A stretch of DNA of 64,000 nucleotides from Paragemmobacter amnigenus (GTDB lineage: Bacteria; Pseudomonadota; Alphaproteobacteria; Rhodobacterales; Rhodobacteraceae). The notes beneath the pieces were generated by a model, which was not told the origin of the DNA, ran no database searches, and saw nothing but the letters and a program-made list of their open reading frames with translations. The stretch is taken from positions 124,001-188,000 of the forward strand of contig NZ_JAAATX020000002.1 of assembly GCF_009908265.2 (NCBI RefSeq). Direction: 5' to 3'. The stretch's first letter is position 1; each line of letters opens with the position of its first letter. This document shows positions 56,165-64,000 of the stretch, piece after piece. The position numbers and the translations under genes are program-made.

Positions 56165-56876
56165 CGGCCTCTCCCAATCTGGCCATTTCGGCGGTGAAGG
56201 CGGGCAGGACGGTGCCGGGCGGGCCGTCGGCGCGCAGGCGGCCTGCGTCGAGCCAGAGGATGCGGTCGCAGGTGGCGACGGCGGCGGGGGCGTGGCTGAT
56301 GGTGATCAGGCGCTGCGGCAGGGCGGCAAGGCGGCGGGTCAGCCGCGCGGCGGTGGGCAGGTCGAGCGCTGCGAAGGGTTCGTCGAGAAGGATGGTGCGC
56401 GGCTGCATCAGCAGGACCGAGAGCAGGCAGAGCCATTGCCGCTGCCCCTGCGAGAGGGTCGAGACGGGCAGGTCAGCCCAATCGGCGCGGCCCTCGGCGG
56501 CGAGGGCGGCGCGGGCGCGGGGTTCGGCGTCGGCATGGCCCTGCTGGCGCAGGCCGAAGGCCAGCTCCTCGGCCACGGTGGGGAAGAGGATCTGCTGGTC
56601 GGGATTCTGGAAGAGGATCCCGATATGGGTAAGCATCCCCTTGCGGTCGCGGGCGGGGTCGATGCCGTCGACGGTGACGCGGCCGGAGGTGGGGGCGATC
56701 AGCCCGGCGATCAGGCGCAGGAGGGTGGTCTTGCCCGATCCGTTCTGCCCGATGATGCCGATGCGGGATTCGGTCAGGGTCAGGGTCAGGTCGGACAGGA
56801 TGGGCTTGCCGCGGATGGCGAAGGACGCGCCCGAAAGGACGATGCCCTGATCCGTCTGTGCGCCAACCCCTGCCAT
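56139..56876 (-). CDS. bioM: BioM, ECF transporter ATPase
   Basis: 245-aa ABC ATPase driving biotin uptake. Walker A IIGQNGSGKTTLLR (about 41-54), Q loop FQNPDQQILFPTV, which is typical of ECF/CbiO-type ATPases, signature LSQGQRQWLCLL, Walker B TILLDEPFAALD, and switch His in ITISHAP. First gene of bioMNY. I saw no BioR-type operator that I would trust in front of it. Confidence 0.93.
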   Translation of the reverse strand: MAGVGAQTDQGIVLSGASFAIRGKPILSDLTLTLTESRIGIIGQNGSGKTTLLRLIAGLIAPTSGRVTVDGIDPARDRKGMLTHIGILFQNPDQQILFPTVAEELAFGLRQQGHADAEPRARAALAAEGRADWADLPVSTLSQGQRQWLCLLSVLLMQPRTILLDEPFAALDLPTAARLTRRLAALPQRLITISHAPAAVATCDRILWLDAGRLRADGPPGTVLPAFTAEMARLGEADADPHLPR

Positions 56877-56894
56877 GCCCCGCGATTAGCGCAA

Positions 56895-56957
56895 GCGAAA
56901 GGGCCGTTCCAGAAGAAACGGCCCTGTGCATTTTCCGTCCGGAAATATCCCGTGGGT
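56895..56957 (-). terminator. Terminator after gabT, with ATATTTGG-type repeat
   Basis: On the minus strand GGGCCGTT / AACGGCCC with an 8-base loop (56901-56924) is followed by TTTCGCTT. Next to it (56926-56957) lies GTGCATTTTCCGTCCGGAAA followed by TATCCCGTGGG, a copy of the 39057 repeat. Confidence 0.7.
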
Positions 56958-57022
56958 CGGCCATCGGATTCGCCATCGGTACAAGAACCGATGGCAGACG
57001 GGGCTGGCCCCCGCGGCCGGCA

Positions 57023-58300
57023 TCAGCCCTGACGCGCCGCCGCTACGGACTCTTCGAGGATGTCCATCGCCTCGGCGAAGTGGGCGTCGGGGATTGTGAT
57101 CGGCGCGAGGAAGCGGATCACGTTGCCGTAGACGCCGCAGGTCAGCAGGATCAGGCCACGCTTCAATGCCTCCATCCGGACGCGGCCGGTGAAGCCCGCG
57201 TCGGGTTCCTTGCTGGACGGGTTGGCGAATTCGACGGCGACCATGAAGCCCGGGCCGCGGATGTCGATGATTTCCGGGGTGGTGGAGCGGATCGATTCCA
57301 GCCGCTGCTTCAGGCGCGAGCCCAGTTCGTTGGCGCGGGCGCAGAGCTGTTCTTCCTCGATCACGTCCAGCACGGCGTGGGAGGCCGCGATGCCCAGCGG
57401 GTTGCCCGCATAGGTGCCGCCAAGGCCGCCGGGGTTGGCGGCGTCCATGAGTTCCGCGCGGCCGGTCACGGCGGCGAGGGGCAGGCCACCCGCAAGGCCC
57501 TTGGCCATGGTCGTCAGGTCGGCGGCGACGCCGTGCATCTGCATGGCAAAGAGGTTGCCGGTGCGGGCAAAGCCGGTCTGCACCTCGTCCGCGATCATGA
57601 CGATGCCGTGCTTGTCGCAGAGCGCGCGGATGGCGCGGACAAGGTCGGTCGGCGCCTCATAGAAGCCACCCTCGCCCTGCACGGGCTCGAAGATGATGGC
57701 GGCGACGCGGGCGGGGTCGAGGTCGGCCTTGAAGAGCTTTTCGATGCCCTTCATCGAATCCTCGGTGGAAATGCCGTGCGGGCCCATCGGGAAGGGGACG
57801 TGGAAGACATCGGGCATCATGGCGCCGAAGCCCTTTTTATAGGGTTCGACCTTGCCGGTCAGCGACATGCCCATGAAGGTGCGCCCGTGGAAGCCGCCGC
57901 CGAAGGCGATGACGGCGTTGCGGCCCGTGGCGATGCGGGCGATCTTGATCGCGTTCTCGCAGGCTTCGGCCCCGGTCGTCACGAAGATCGTCTTCTTCTG
58001 GAAGTCGCCCGGAACGGCGGCGTTCAGGCGTTCGGCAAGGCGGATGTAATTCTCGTAAGGCAGGACCTGATGGCAGGTGTGCGTGAAGCGCGACATCTGT
58101 TCTGTCACGGCAGCCATGACCTTGGGGTGGCAATGGCCGGTGTTCACCACGGCGATGCCGGCGGCGAAGTCGATGTAGCGGTTGCCCTCGATATCCCAGA
58201 TTTCCGCGTTCTTGGCGCGGTCGGCGTAGATCTGGGTCATCATGCCCACGCCGCGGGAGATGGCTTCATCCCGGCGGCGGGCGACTTCGGCATTCTGCAT
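57023..58300 (-). CDS. gabT: 4-aminobutyrate aminotransferase
   Basis: PLP-dependent class III aminotransferase turning GABA and 2-oxoglutarate into succinate semialdehyde and glutamate. The start at 58300 (GGAG 7 bases before) gives 425 aa, the E. coli length; the frame continues to 58450 without similarity. Marks: DIEGNRYIDFAAGIAVVNTG, VTTGAEACENAIKIAR, FGGGFHGRTFMGMSLTGK, IFEPVQGEGGF, IADEVQTGFARTG and TMAKGLAGGLPLAAV with the PLP Lys. Single gene; other omega-transaminases are less likely. Confidence 0.93.
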   Translation of the reverse strand: MQNAEVARRRDEAISRGVGMMTQIYADRAKNAEIWDIEGNRYIDFAAGIAVVNTGHCHPKVMAAVTEQMSRFTHTCHQVLPYENYIRLAERLNAAVPGDFQKKTIFVTTGAEACENAIKIARIATGRNAVIAFGGGFHGRTFMGMSLTGKVEPYKKGFGAMMPDVFHVPFPMGPHGISTEDSMKGIEKLFKADLDPARVAAIIFEPVQGEGGFYEAPTDLVRAIRALCDKHGIVMIADEVQTGFARTGNLFAMQMHGVAADLTTMAKGLAGGLPLAAVTGRAELMDAANPGGLGGTYAGNPLGIAASHAVLDVIEEEQLCARANELGSRLKQRLESIRSTTPEIIDIRGPGFMVAVEFANPSSKEPDAGFTGRVRMEALKRGLILLTCGVYGNVIRFLAPITIPDAHFAEAMDILEESVAAARQG

Positions 58301-58499
58301 GGCAAGCTCCATCATGCGGGGTCCGGTGCGGACCCGTAAATTGCGGCGCATTTGATCAAACTTTGCGTCAGGCTTCAATGCGGAAGGCGACGGGGCGTCG
58401 GGATTTTCCGTCAGGAAAGTCCGAAGTGAGCATTGCGGTTTACCGGACATTAAGGAGTCGGGAGCAGGATCGGGGGAACGGTCGGCAGAAGGTGGCCAG

Positions 58500-59615
58500 A
58501 TGCGCGATTTTCAGGAGGACGATCCGCTGGACCGGCTGCGGCTGATCCGGTCGCGGCGGGTGGGGGCGGTGACATTCCACCGGCTGGTGGCAGAGCACGG
58601 GTCGGTGGCGGCGGCGCTGGCCGCGTTGCCCGATGTGGCGCGTGCGGCGGGGGTGGAGGACTATTCCCCCTGTCCGGTCGAGGTGGCGCGGCACGAGATG
58701 GCGCAGGCGCGCATCGCGGGGGCGCGTATGCTGGTGCCCGGGGACGGGGTCTATCCGGCGCTGCTGGCGCAGATGGCAGATGCGCCGCCCGTGCTGTGGC
58801 TGCGGGGCGATGCCGGCGTGCTGGCGCGGCCGATGGTGGCGATGGTGGGGGCGCGCAATGCCTCGTCGCTGGGTCTGCGGATGGCGCGGCGGCTGGCGGC
58901 GGGGCTGGCGGCGGCGGGGCAGGTCGTGGTGTCGGGTCTGGCGCGCGGTATCGATGCCGAGGCGCATGAGGCGGCGCTGGAGACCTGCACGGTGGCGGTG
59001 ATGGCGGGGGGCGTCGATGTCGTCTACCCCGAGGAACATGCGGGGCTTGCCGCGCGGATCGCGGCAAAGGGCGCGCTGTTGTCGGAGCAGCCGATGGGCA
59101 CGGTGCCGCAGGCGCGGCATTTCCCGCTGCGCAACCGGATCGTGGCGGGGCTGTCGCGGGCGGTCGTGGTGGTGGAGGCTGCGTCGCGGTCGGGGTCGCT
59201 GATCACGGCGCGGGATGCGCTGGATCTGGGGCGCGAGGTGATGGCGGTGCCGGGCCATCCCTTCGATGCGCGGGCGGCGGGGTGCAACATGCTGATCCGC
59301 GACGGGGCGGTGCTGGTGCGCGGTCCGGCCGATGTTCTGGAAACGCTGGGGATGCAGGCGGTTCCCGTGGCGGCAGAGCCGGAGGTGCCCGCGCCCGCGC
59401 CGCTGCCCGGACCGGTGCCCGCACGCCGCCCGCTGGCCGAGATCGCGGCGCTGCACGGGGCGATCCTTGCGCGGCTGGGGCCAAGTCCGATGGCGGAGGA
59501 TGCGCTGATTCGCGATCTGGCGATTCCGGCGGGGGCGGTGGCGCAGGCGCTGGTGGCGCTGGAGATGGAGGGGCAGGTGATCCGGCACGCGGGCGGGATG
59601 CTGGCGCGCGGCTAG
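58500..59615 (+). CDS. dprA: DprA/Smf, DNA-processing protein
   Basis: Loads RecA on incoming single-stranded DNA in natural transformation; also conserved in species not known to be competent. The 371-aa protein has an N-terminal SAM/HhH-like part (DRLRLIRSRRVGAVTFHRLV), a Rossmann domain about 80-290 (MVGARNASSLGLRMARRLAA, VSGLARGIDAEAHEAAL, HFPLRNRIVAGLSRAVVVVE, SRSGSLITARDALDLGREV, GCNMLIRDGAV) and a C-terminal winged helix (GPSPMAEDALIRDLAIPAGA). It is followed by topA after a 340-bp gap. Confidence 0.94.
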   Translation: MRDFQEDDPLDRLRLIRSRRVGAVTFHRLVAEHGSVAAALAALPDVARAAGVEDYSPCPVEVARHEMAQARIAGARMLVPGDGVYPALLAQMADAPPVLWLRGDAGVLARPMVAMVGARNASSLGLRMARRLAAGLAAAGQVVVSGLARGIDAEAHEAALETCTVAVMAGGVDVVYPEEHAGLAARIAAKGALLSEQPMGTVPQARHFPLRNRIVAGLSRAVVVVEAASRSGSLITARDALDLGREVMAVPGHPFDARAAGCNMLIRDGAVLVRGPADVLETLGMQAVPVAAEPEVPAPAPLPGPVPARRPLAEIAALHGAILARLGPSPMAEDALIRDLAIPAGAVAQALVALEMEGQVIRHAGGMLARG

Positions 59616-59955
59616 GGCATGGCACCTGCGGGCGCATCTACAGGCGTGTGGCGGTGAGGGGGATGGCGGCGCCGTCCTCATGGGAAGGGGCAATCGGGGG
59701 CGGCGGCCTCGACCCGCGCGGTCGGGATGCAGGGCGGGCGGAGGTTCCGACCTGTGCGTTTGAGGCAGGCGCTGGAAGTTGGCGCTCCGTTTCTTCTCTG
59801 TCCAAATATCCTCGGGCGGTGCGGGCGGCAGACGGCCCCTCGCCGCGACGCAAGGGCCTGCGCGGCGGGCCCTGTCATCTGGCTGCATTGACAAGGGCAG
59901 GGGTTCGCCCACATGTTGCCGCGCTGTTGTTCGGGGCGGATTGGAAGGATATTTG
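59616..59955. other. Intergenic region between dprA and topA
   Basis: I see no gene. It contains the ATATTTGG-type repeat in reverse orientation (59790-59818: TTTCTTCTCTGTCCAAATAT then CCTCGGGCG) and a GC-rich inverted repeat around 59850-59872. The topA promoter should be here, since the last 60 bp (TTGACAAGGGCAGGGG near 59888) include a TTGACA -35-like hexamer. Confidence 0.5.
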
Positions 59956-62556
59956 ATGGCTGTCGTCGTTGTGGAAAGCCCGGCCAAGGCGAAGACCATC
60001 AACAAGTATCTCGGGTCCGATTTCACGGTTCTGGCCTCTTACGGACATGTCCGCGACCTGCCCGCCAAGGATGGGTCTGTCGATCCCGAGCAGGATTTCC
60101 GCATGGAATGGGAAGTCGCGCCCGAGTCGAAGAAGCATGTCCGCGCGATTGCCGAGGCGTTGAAATCCGACGACACGCTGATCCTTGCCACCGACCCCGA
60201 CCGCGAGGGCGAGGCGATCTCGTGGCATCTGAAGGAGGCGCTGGCCTCGTCCATCAAGAAGGGCAAGAAGGTCTCGCGCGTGACCTTCAACGCGATCACC
60301 AAGGATGCGGTGACCAAGGCGATGCAGGAACCGCGCGAGGTGGACGAGGCACTGGTCGATGCCTATCTGGCGCGGCGCGCGCTGGACTATCTGGTGGGGT
60401 TCACCCTGTCGCCCGTGCTGTGGCGCAAGCTGCCGGGGGCGAAATCGGCGGGGCGGGTGCAGTCGGTCTGCCTGCGCCTGATCGTCGAGCGCGAGATGGA
60501 GATCGAGGCCTTCCGCGCGCAGGAATACTGGACGGTGAAGGCGGTGCTGGTCACCCCGCGCGGGCAGGAGTTCGAGGCGGGGCTGACGGTTCTGGGCGGG
60601 AAGAAATTGTCGAAATTCGACATTCCGACGGCCGAGGCGGCGGAATTGGCGGTGCGGGCTGTCACTTCCCGGACATTGGCGGTGAAATCGGTGGAGGCGA
60701 AGCCTGCCACGCGCAACCCGTTCCCGCCCTTCATGACATCGACCCTGCAGCAGGAGGCGAGCCGGAAATACGGCATGGGCGCCAAGGCCACGATGAGTGC
60801 CGCACAGCGGCTCTATGAGGCGGGGCACATCACCTATATGCGGACCGACGGCATCGACATGGCGCCCGAGGCGGTGATGGCCGCGCGGGACGAGATCAAG
60901 CGGCGGTTCGGGGCGAATTACGTGCCCGACAGCCCCCGCATGTACAAGAACAAGGCCAAGAACGCGCAGGAGGCGCATGAATGCATCCGCCCGACCGACA
61001 TGTCGGCGGGCCCCGAAAAGCTGCGTCTGGTCGAGGCGGACCAGAGGAAGCTTTACGAGCTGATCTGGAAGCGGACCATCGCCAGCCAGATGGCGGCGGC
61101 GCGGCTGGAGCGGACGGCGGTGGATGTGGGAAGCGCGGATGGCGAGGTGATGCTGCGTGCCAACGGGCAGGTGGTGCTGTTCGACGGCTTCCTTGCCGTC
61201 TATGACGAGGGCCGCGACGACGATGGCGAGGATGAGGGCCGCCTGCCGCAGGTGATGCAGGGCGAGGCGGTGGACAAGCGGGGCGTCGCGCCCGAGCAGC
61301 ATTTCACCCAGCCCCCGCCGCGCTATACCGAGGCGACGCTGGTCAAGCGGATGGAAGAGCTGGGGATCGGGCGGCCGTCCACCTATGCCAGCATCATCGG
61401 CACGATCCAGGACCGCGAATATGTCAGGAAGGACAAGAACCGCCTGATCCCCGAGGACAAGGGGCGGCTGGTGACGGCCTTCCTGACCAACTACTTCCGC
61501 CGCTATGTCGATTTCGACTTCACCGCCGCGCTGGAGACGCAGCTGGACGACGTGTCTGCGGGCGAGCGGGATTACAAGGAGGTGCTGTCGCAGTTCTGGC
61601 GCGATTTTTCCGCCGCGATTGCGGAAACCGCCGATCTGCGCATCGGCGAGGTGCTGGAGAAGATCGACGATTTCCTTGCGCCGCATCTCTACCCCGCGCG
61701 GGCGGATGGCAGCGACCCGCGGTCCTGCCCTGTCTGCGGCAACGGGCGGCTGCATCTGAAGACGGCGCGGTCGGGCGGGGCCTTCATCGGCTGCGGGAAT
61801 TATCCCGAATGCCGCTATACCCGCCCCATCGGTGGCGGGGACGAGGGCGGCGCGATTTCCGCAGATGGCACGGTCTTGGGCCATGATGACGACGGCCAGC
61901 CCATCACGCTGCGCGCGGGGCGGTTCGGGCCTTATGTCCAGAAGGGCGAGGCGAGCGAGGCCAATCCCAAGCCGCCGCGGGCCAGCCTGCCCAAGGGGTG
62001 GTCGCCGGAGTCGATGAACCTTGAGCGGGCGCTGCAACTGCTGAACCTGCCGCGTCCCATCGGGCCGCATCCGGCGGATGGCGTTCTGGTCGAGGCGGGG
62101 ATCGGGCGGTTCGGGCCTTATGTGAAGCACGGCACGGTCTATGCCAACATTCCGGATGTGGAGGAGGTCTTCACCATCGGGATGAACCGCGCGGTCGAGG
62201 TTCTGGCGCAGAAGGCGACGCGGGGGCGGGGGGCGAGTGCGCCTGCCGGTCCGCTTCGGGTTCTGGGCGAGCATCCCGATGGCGGCGAGGTGCAGGTGAT
62301 GCCCGGCAAATACGGGCCCTATGTGAAATGGGCGAAGGTCAATGCCACCCTGCCCAAGGGGGTGGAGCCCGAGGCCGTGACGCTGGACGAGGCGCTGGTC
62401 CTGATCGCGGAAAAGGCGGGCAAGTCGGGCGGCAAGAAGGCCAAGGCGCCCGCGAAGAAGGCGGCGGCGGCACCGGCCAAGAAGGCGGCGGCCAAGAAGG
62501 CACCTGCAAAGAAGGCGGCAGCCAAGCCCAAGGCAAAGGCCGCGACAGCGGAATAG
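59956..62556 (+). CDS. topA: DNA topoisomerase I
   Basis: Type IA enzyme that relaxes negative supercoils. The protein is 866 aa from ATG 59956 (GGAAGGATATTTG before it). Toprim domain: VVESPAKAKTINKYLG and TDPDREGEAISWHL. The active-site Tyr is in ITYMRTDG (near residue 295). GYxF-like RPSTYASIIGTIQ follows. One four-Cys zinc finger is seen (CPVCGNGRLHLKTARSG, then GCGNYPECRY), then repeated RFGPYV-type modules. The C-terminal 50 residues are Lys/Ala-rich (AKKAAAAPAKKAAAKKAPAK), like histone H1, probably binding DNA without sequence choice. Confidence 0.96.
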   Translation: MAVVVVESPAKAKTINKYLGSDFTVLASYGHVRDLPAKDGSVDPEQDFRMEWEVAPESKKHVRAIAEALKSDDTLILATDPDREGEAISWHLKEALASSIKKGKKVSRVTFNAITKDAVTKAMQEPREVDEALVDAYLARRALDYLVGFTLSPVLWRKLPGAKSAGRVQSVCLRLIVEREMEIEAFRAQEYWTVKAVLVTPRGQEFEAGLTVLGGKKLSKFDIPTAEAAELAVRAVTSRTLAVKSVEAKPATRNPFPPFMTSTLQQEASRKYGMGAKATMSAAQRLYEAGHITYMRTDGIDMAPEAVMAARDEIKRRFGANYVPDSPRMYKNKAKNAQEAHECIRPTDMSAGPEKLRLVEADQRKLYELIWKRTIASQMAAARLERTAVDVGSADGEVMLRANGQVVLFDGFLAVYDEGRDDDGEDEGRLPQVMQGEAVDKRGVAPEQHFTQPPPRYTEATLVKRMEELGIGRPSTYASIIGTIQDREYVRKDKNRLIPEDKGRLVTAFLTNYFRRYVDFDFTAALETQLDDVSAGERDYKEVLSQFWRDFSAAIAETADLRIGEVLEKIDDFLAPHLYPARADGSDPRSCPVCGNGRLHLKTARSGGAFIGCGNYPECRYTRPIGGGDEGGAISADGTVLGHDDDGQPITLRAGRFGPYVQKGEASEANPKPPRASLPKGWSPESMNLERALQLLNLPRPIGPHPADGVLVEAGIGRFGPYVKHGTVYANIPDVEEVFTIGMNRAVEVLAQKATRGRGASAPAGPLRVLGEHPDGGEVQVMPGKYGPYVKWAKVNATLPKGVEPEAVTLDEALVLIAEKAGKSGGKKAKAPAKKAAAAPAKKAAAKKAPAKKAAAKPKAKAATAE

Positions 62557-62644
62557 GGCGCAGGTCGGGGGGCGCAGGTCGGGGGGTGACGGCGGCAGCG
62601 CGCGTGATAGGCTGCGCGCTGTGATGTCAACCAGTGGATTTCCC

Positions 62645-63283
62645 ATGCGTCTGTCCGTTGCCGCCCTTGTCGGGCTTGTCTCTGCCCCCGCCCTTGCCTT
62701 CGAGCCCGGTTCGCTGGGCGACCATTACCGCGATACCGGCCATGTTCAGGGCTGCACCGAGGGGGGCGAATTGCCCGCCTGCACGATCATCGCGGGCGGG
62801 TCGCAATTCGTGGTGCCGCTGGACGGGCCGACCCCGCCCGAGGTGATGGCAACGCTGCGCGCCATGGCGCCGCTGACCTATGTGGAATTCCGCGGCGATA
62901 TCCTGAACGTCTTTGATTCCCATGCCGAATTCGCGCTGGGCGCGATTGCCGCGGCGGATGCGGCCGGCGATCCGCACGGGCGGACGCTGCGCGCGATGCA
63001 GGGGGAATGGGTGTCGGCCGAGGATGCAAAGGCGCGGGTCAGGGTCGAGGGGTTGGTCTGGACCGATCTCTATGACGGGGAAGAGGTCGCCGCTTCCGTC
63101 ATCTCGCTGGGCGAGGGCTGTTCGGATGGCAGTGAGGCGGCGGGCGAGGTGATGGAGCTGTTCGCCATCGGGTCGCTGGACGCGGGGTCGCTGTGCTATT
63201 CCGGCCTTGTGGTGGACGCGGACCGGATGGAGGCCACCTATACGGCGCGCGGCAACACGCTGGTCTTTACCGCCGTGAAGTGA
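62645..63283 (+). CDS. Exported protein of unknown function
   Basis: 212-aa protein with a Sec signal peptide (MRLSVAALVGLVSAPALA, cleavage about residue 18). ATG 62645 is chosen; GTG 62621 and ATG 62624 would add residues before the signal. The mature part has four Cys in two pairs (CTEGGELPACTI and CSDGSEAAGEVM ... LCYSGLVV), suggesting disulfides in the periplasm. It includes LTYVEFRGDILNVFDSHAEF and TYTARGNTLVFTAVK. No family recognised. It stands between topA and the ABC transporter gene on the other strand. Confidence 0.75.
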   Translation: MRLSVAALVGLVSAPALAFEPGSLGDHYRDTGHVQGCTEGGELPACTIIAGGSQFVVPLDGPTPPEVMATLRAMAPLTYVEFRGDILNVFDSHAEFALGAIAAADAAGDPHGRTLRAMQGEWVSAEDAKARVRVEGLVWTDLYDGEEVAASVISLGEGCSDGSEAAGEVMELFAIGSLDAGSLCYSGLVVDADRMEATYTARGNTLVFTAVK

Positions 63284-63300
63284 GCGCGGCCGCGCGGGGG

Positions 63301-64000
63301 TCAGGCCCCGCGCGGGTCGATCAGGCGGGCCATGACATCGGCGGCGCGGATGGCACCGACGGGCTGGCCTGCCTCGGTGACGGTCAGGTCGGTGGCCCCG
63401 TCGCGCAGCATCTCCATCACCGCGCGGACGGGGGTTTCGGCATCGATGGCGCGGCCCGTGGCGGTGGCGCCTTTGGCCATGACATCCCGCGCGGTCAGGA
63501 CGCCCAGCGGGTTCATGTGCGCCACGAAATCGGCCACATACTCCGACACAGGATTGGCGATGATGTCCCGCGCGGTGCCGCATTGCACGATGCGCCCGCC
63601 TTCCATCAGCGCGATGCGGTTGCCGATCTTGAACGCCTCGTCAAGGTCATGGCTGACGAAGACGATGGTGCGTTTGAGTTTCGCCTGAAGGTCGAGGAGT
63701 TCGTCCTGCAGGCGCGCGCGGATCAGCGGGTCGAGGGCCGAGAAGGGTTCGTCCATCAGCAGGATGGGCGCGTCGGTGACGAAGGCGCGGGCAAGGCCCA
63801 CGCGCTGCTGCATGCCCCCCGACAACTCGCCCACCTTGCGGTCGGCCCATTGCGTGAGGTTCACCAACGCAAGCTGTTCGTCCACCTTGGCGCGGCGACC
63901 TTCGGGCGGGATGCCGGCGAGTTCGAGGCCGAGGCCGACGTTTTCGCGCACCGTACGCCACGGCAGAAGGCCGAATTGCTGGAACACCATGGCGATGCGC
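63301..64000 (-). CDS. choV: Choline/glycine betaine ABC transporter ATPase (partial)
   Basis: The 3' part of a ProV/ChoV-type gene; the 5' part lies beyond the window end, including Walker A. Seen from the edge: IAMVFQQFGLLPWRTVRENV (Q loop), VGELSGGMQQRVGLARAF (signature), ILLMDEPFSALDPLIRARLQ (Walker B) and VFVSHDLDEAFKIGNRIALM. C-terminal CBS-type segments follow (LTARDVMAKGATATG; DLTVTEAGQPVGAIRAADVM), the usual osmosensing or regulatory tail. LPWRTVRENVGLGLELAG recalls choline ATPases (ChoV), but ProV/OpuAA cannot be excluded. Confidence 0.8.
   Translation of the reverse strand, partial: RIAMVFQQFGLLPWRTVRENVGLGLELAGIPPEGRRAKVDEQLALVNLTQWADRKVGELSGGMQQRVGLARAFVTDAPILLMDEPFSALDPLIRARLQDELLDLQAKLKRTIVFVSHDLDEAFKIGNRIALMEGGRIVQCGTARDIIANPVSEYVADFVAHMNPLGVLTARDVMAKGATATGRAIDAETPVRAVMEMLRDGATDLTVTEAGQPVGAIRAADVMARLIDPRGA

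Noticed and set aside
59875-62646. 923-aa frame on the minus strand across topA
   Set aside because: Antisense of topA, with no recognisable domain.

Overview
The window is a GC-rich chromosomal segment of an alphaproteobacterium, most likely a member of the Rhodobacteraceae/Paracoccaceae. This rests on the division and cell-wall (dcw) gene order with a DUF2484 gene between murC and murB, the bioM-bioN-bioY transporter, the dprA-topA pair, a DUF6446-like gene between glyQ and glyS, a long FolB, an alphaproteobacterial-type SOS box and a SAM-II riboswitch. Species is not determinable from the sequence alone.

Layout. 1-583: non-coding, packed with long inverted repeats. 584-10461 (+): dcw cluster ftsW-murG-murC-DUF2484-murB-ddl-ftsQ-ftsA-ftsZ, mostly with overlapping start and stop codons, ended by an intrinsic terminator. 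10713-14540 (+): lpxC, bamD, recN and a DUF3563 protein. 14763-16849 (-): an NTF2-like protein, DUF1638, a small membrane protein and a corrinoid protein. 17007-18095 (+): a radical SAM gene with a LexA-type box just upstream. 18386-19648 (-): purD. 19895-21454 (+): xseA. 21566-23093 (-): a secreted protein and an AlkB-like hydroxylase. 23393-26393 (+): ftsY, an EamA transporter, yciB and a GNAT enzyme. 26596-27831 (-): a cold shock protein and a GST. 27985-29284 (+): SAM-II riboswitch, attenuator and metZ. 29494-33601 (+): folE2 and two tandem trkH genes. 33602-35356 (-): a SPOR/PG-binding protein with a dead protease domain. 35516-39052 (+): glyQ, DUF6446, glyS. 39211-46063 (+): a PPDK-like protein, a cell wall hydrolase, folB, folP, glmM.

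46266-49660 (-): a 48-aa protein, then an AT-rich gene (46664-48481) encoding a 605-aa protein with a C-terminal HEPN-type RNase motif, then ilvC. 49790-54893 (+): two Lrp/AsnC regulators, uspA, aroQ, a HpaI-type aldolase, an AMP-ligase and a thiolase-like protein. 54993-58300 (-): the biotin ECF transporter bioMNY and gabT. 58500-63283 (+): dprA, topA and a secreted protein. 63301-64000 (-): the 3' part of a choline/betaine ABC ATPase.

Most of the window is core housekeeping: peptidoglycan synthesis, division, lipid A, folate, methionine, glycyl-tRNA. The most novel-looking parts are the AT-rich HEPN gene (a candidate single-gene defence system), the intergenic structured repeats whose stems covary between copies, the riboswitch-attenuator in front of metZ, and several proteins that keep a fold but have lost catalytic residues. 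No tRNA, rRNA, CRISPR array, integrase or transposase was seen.
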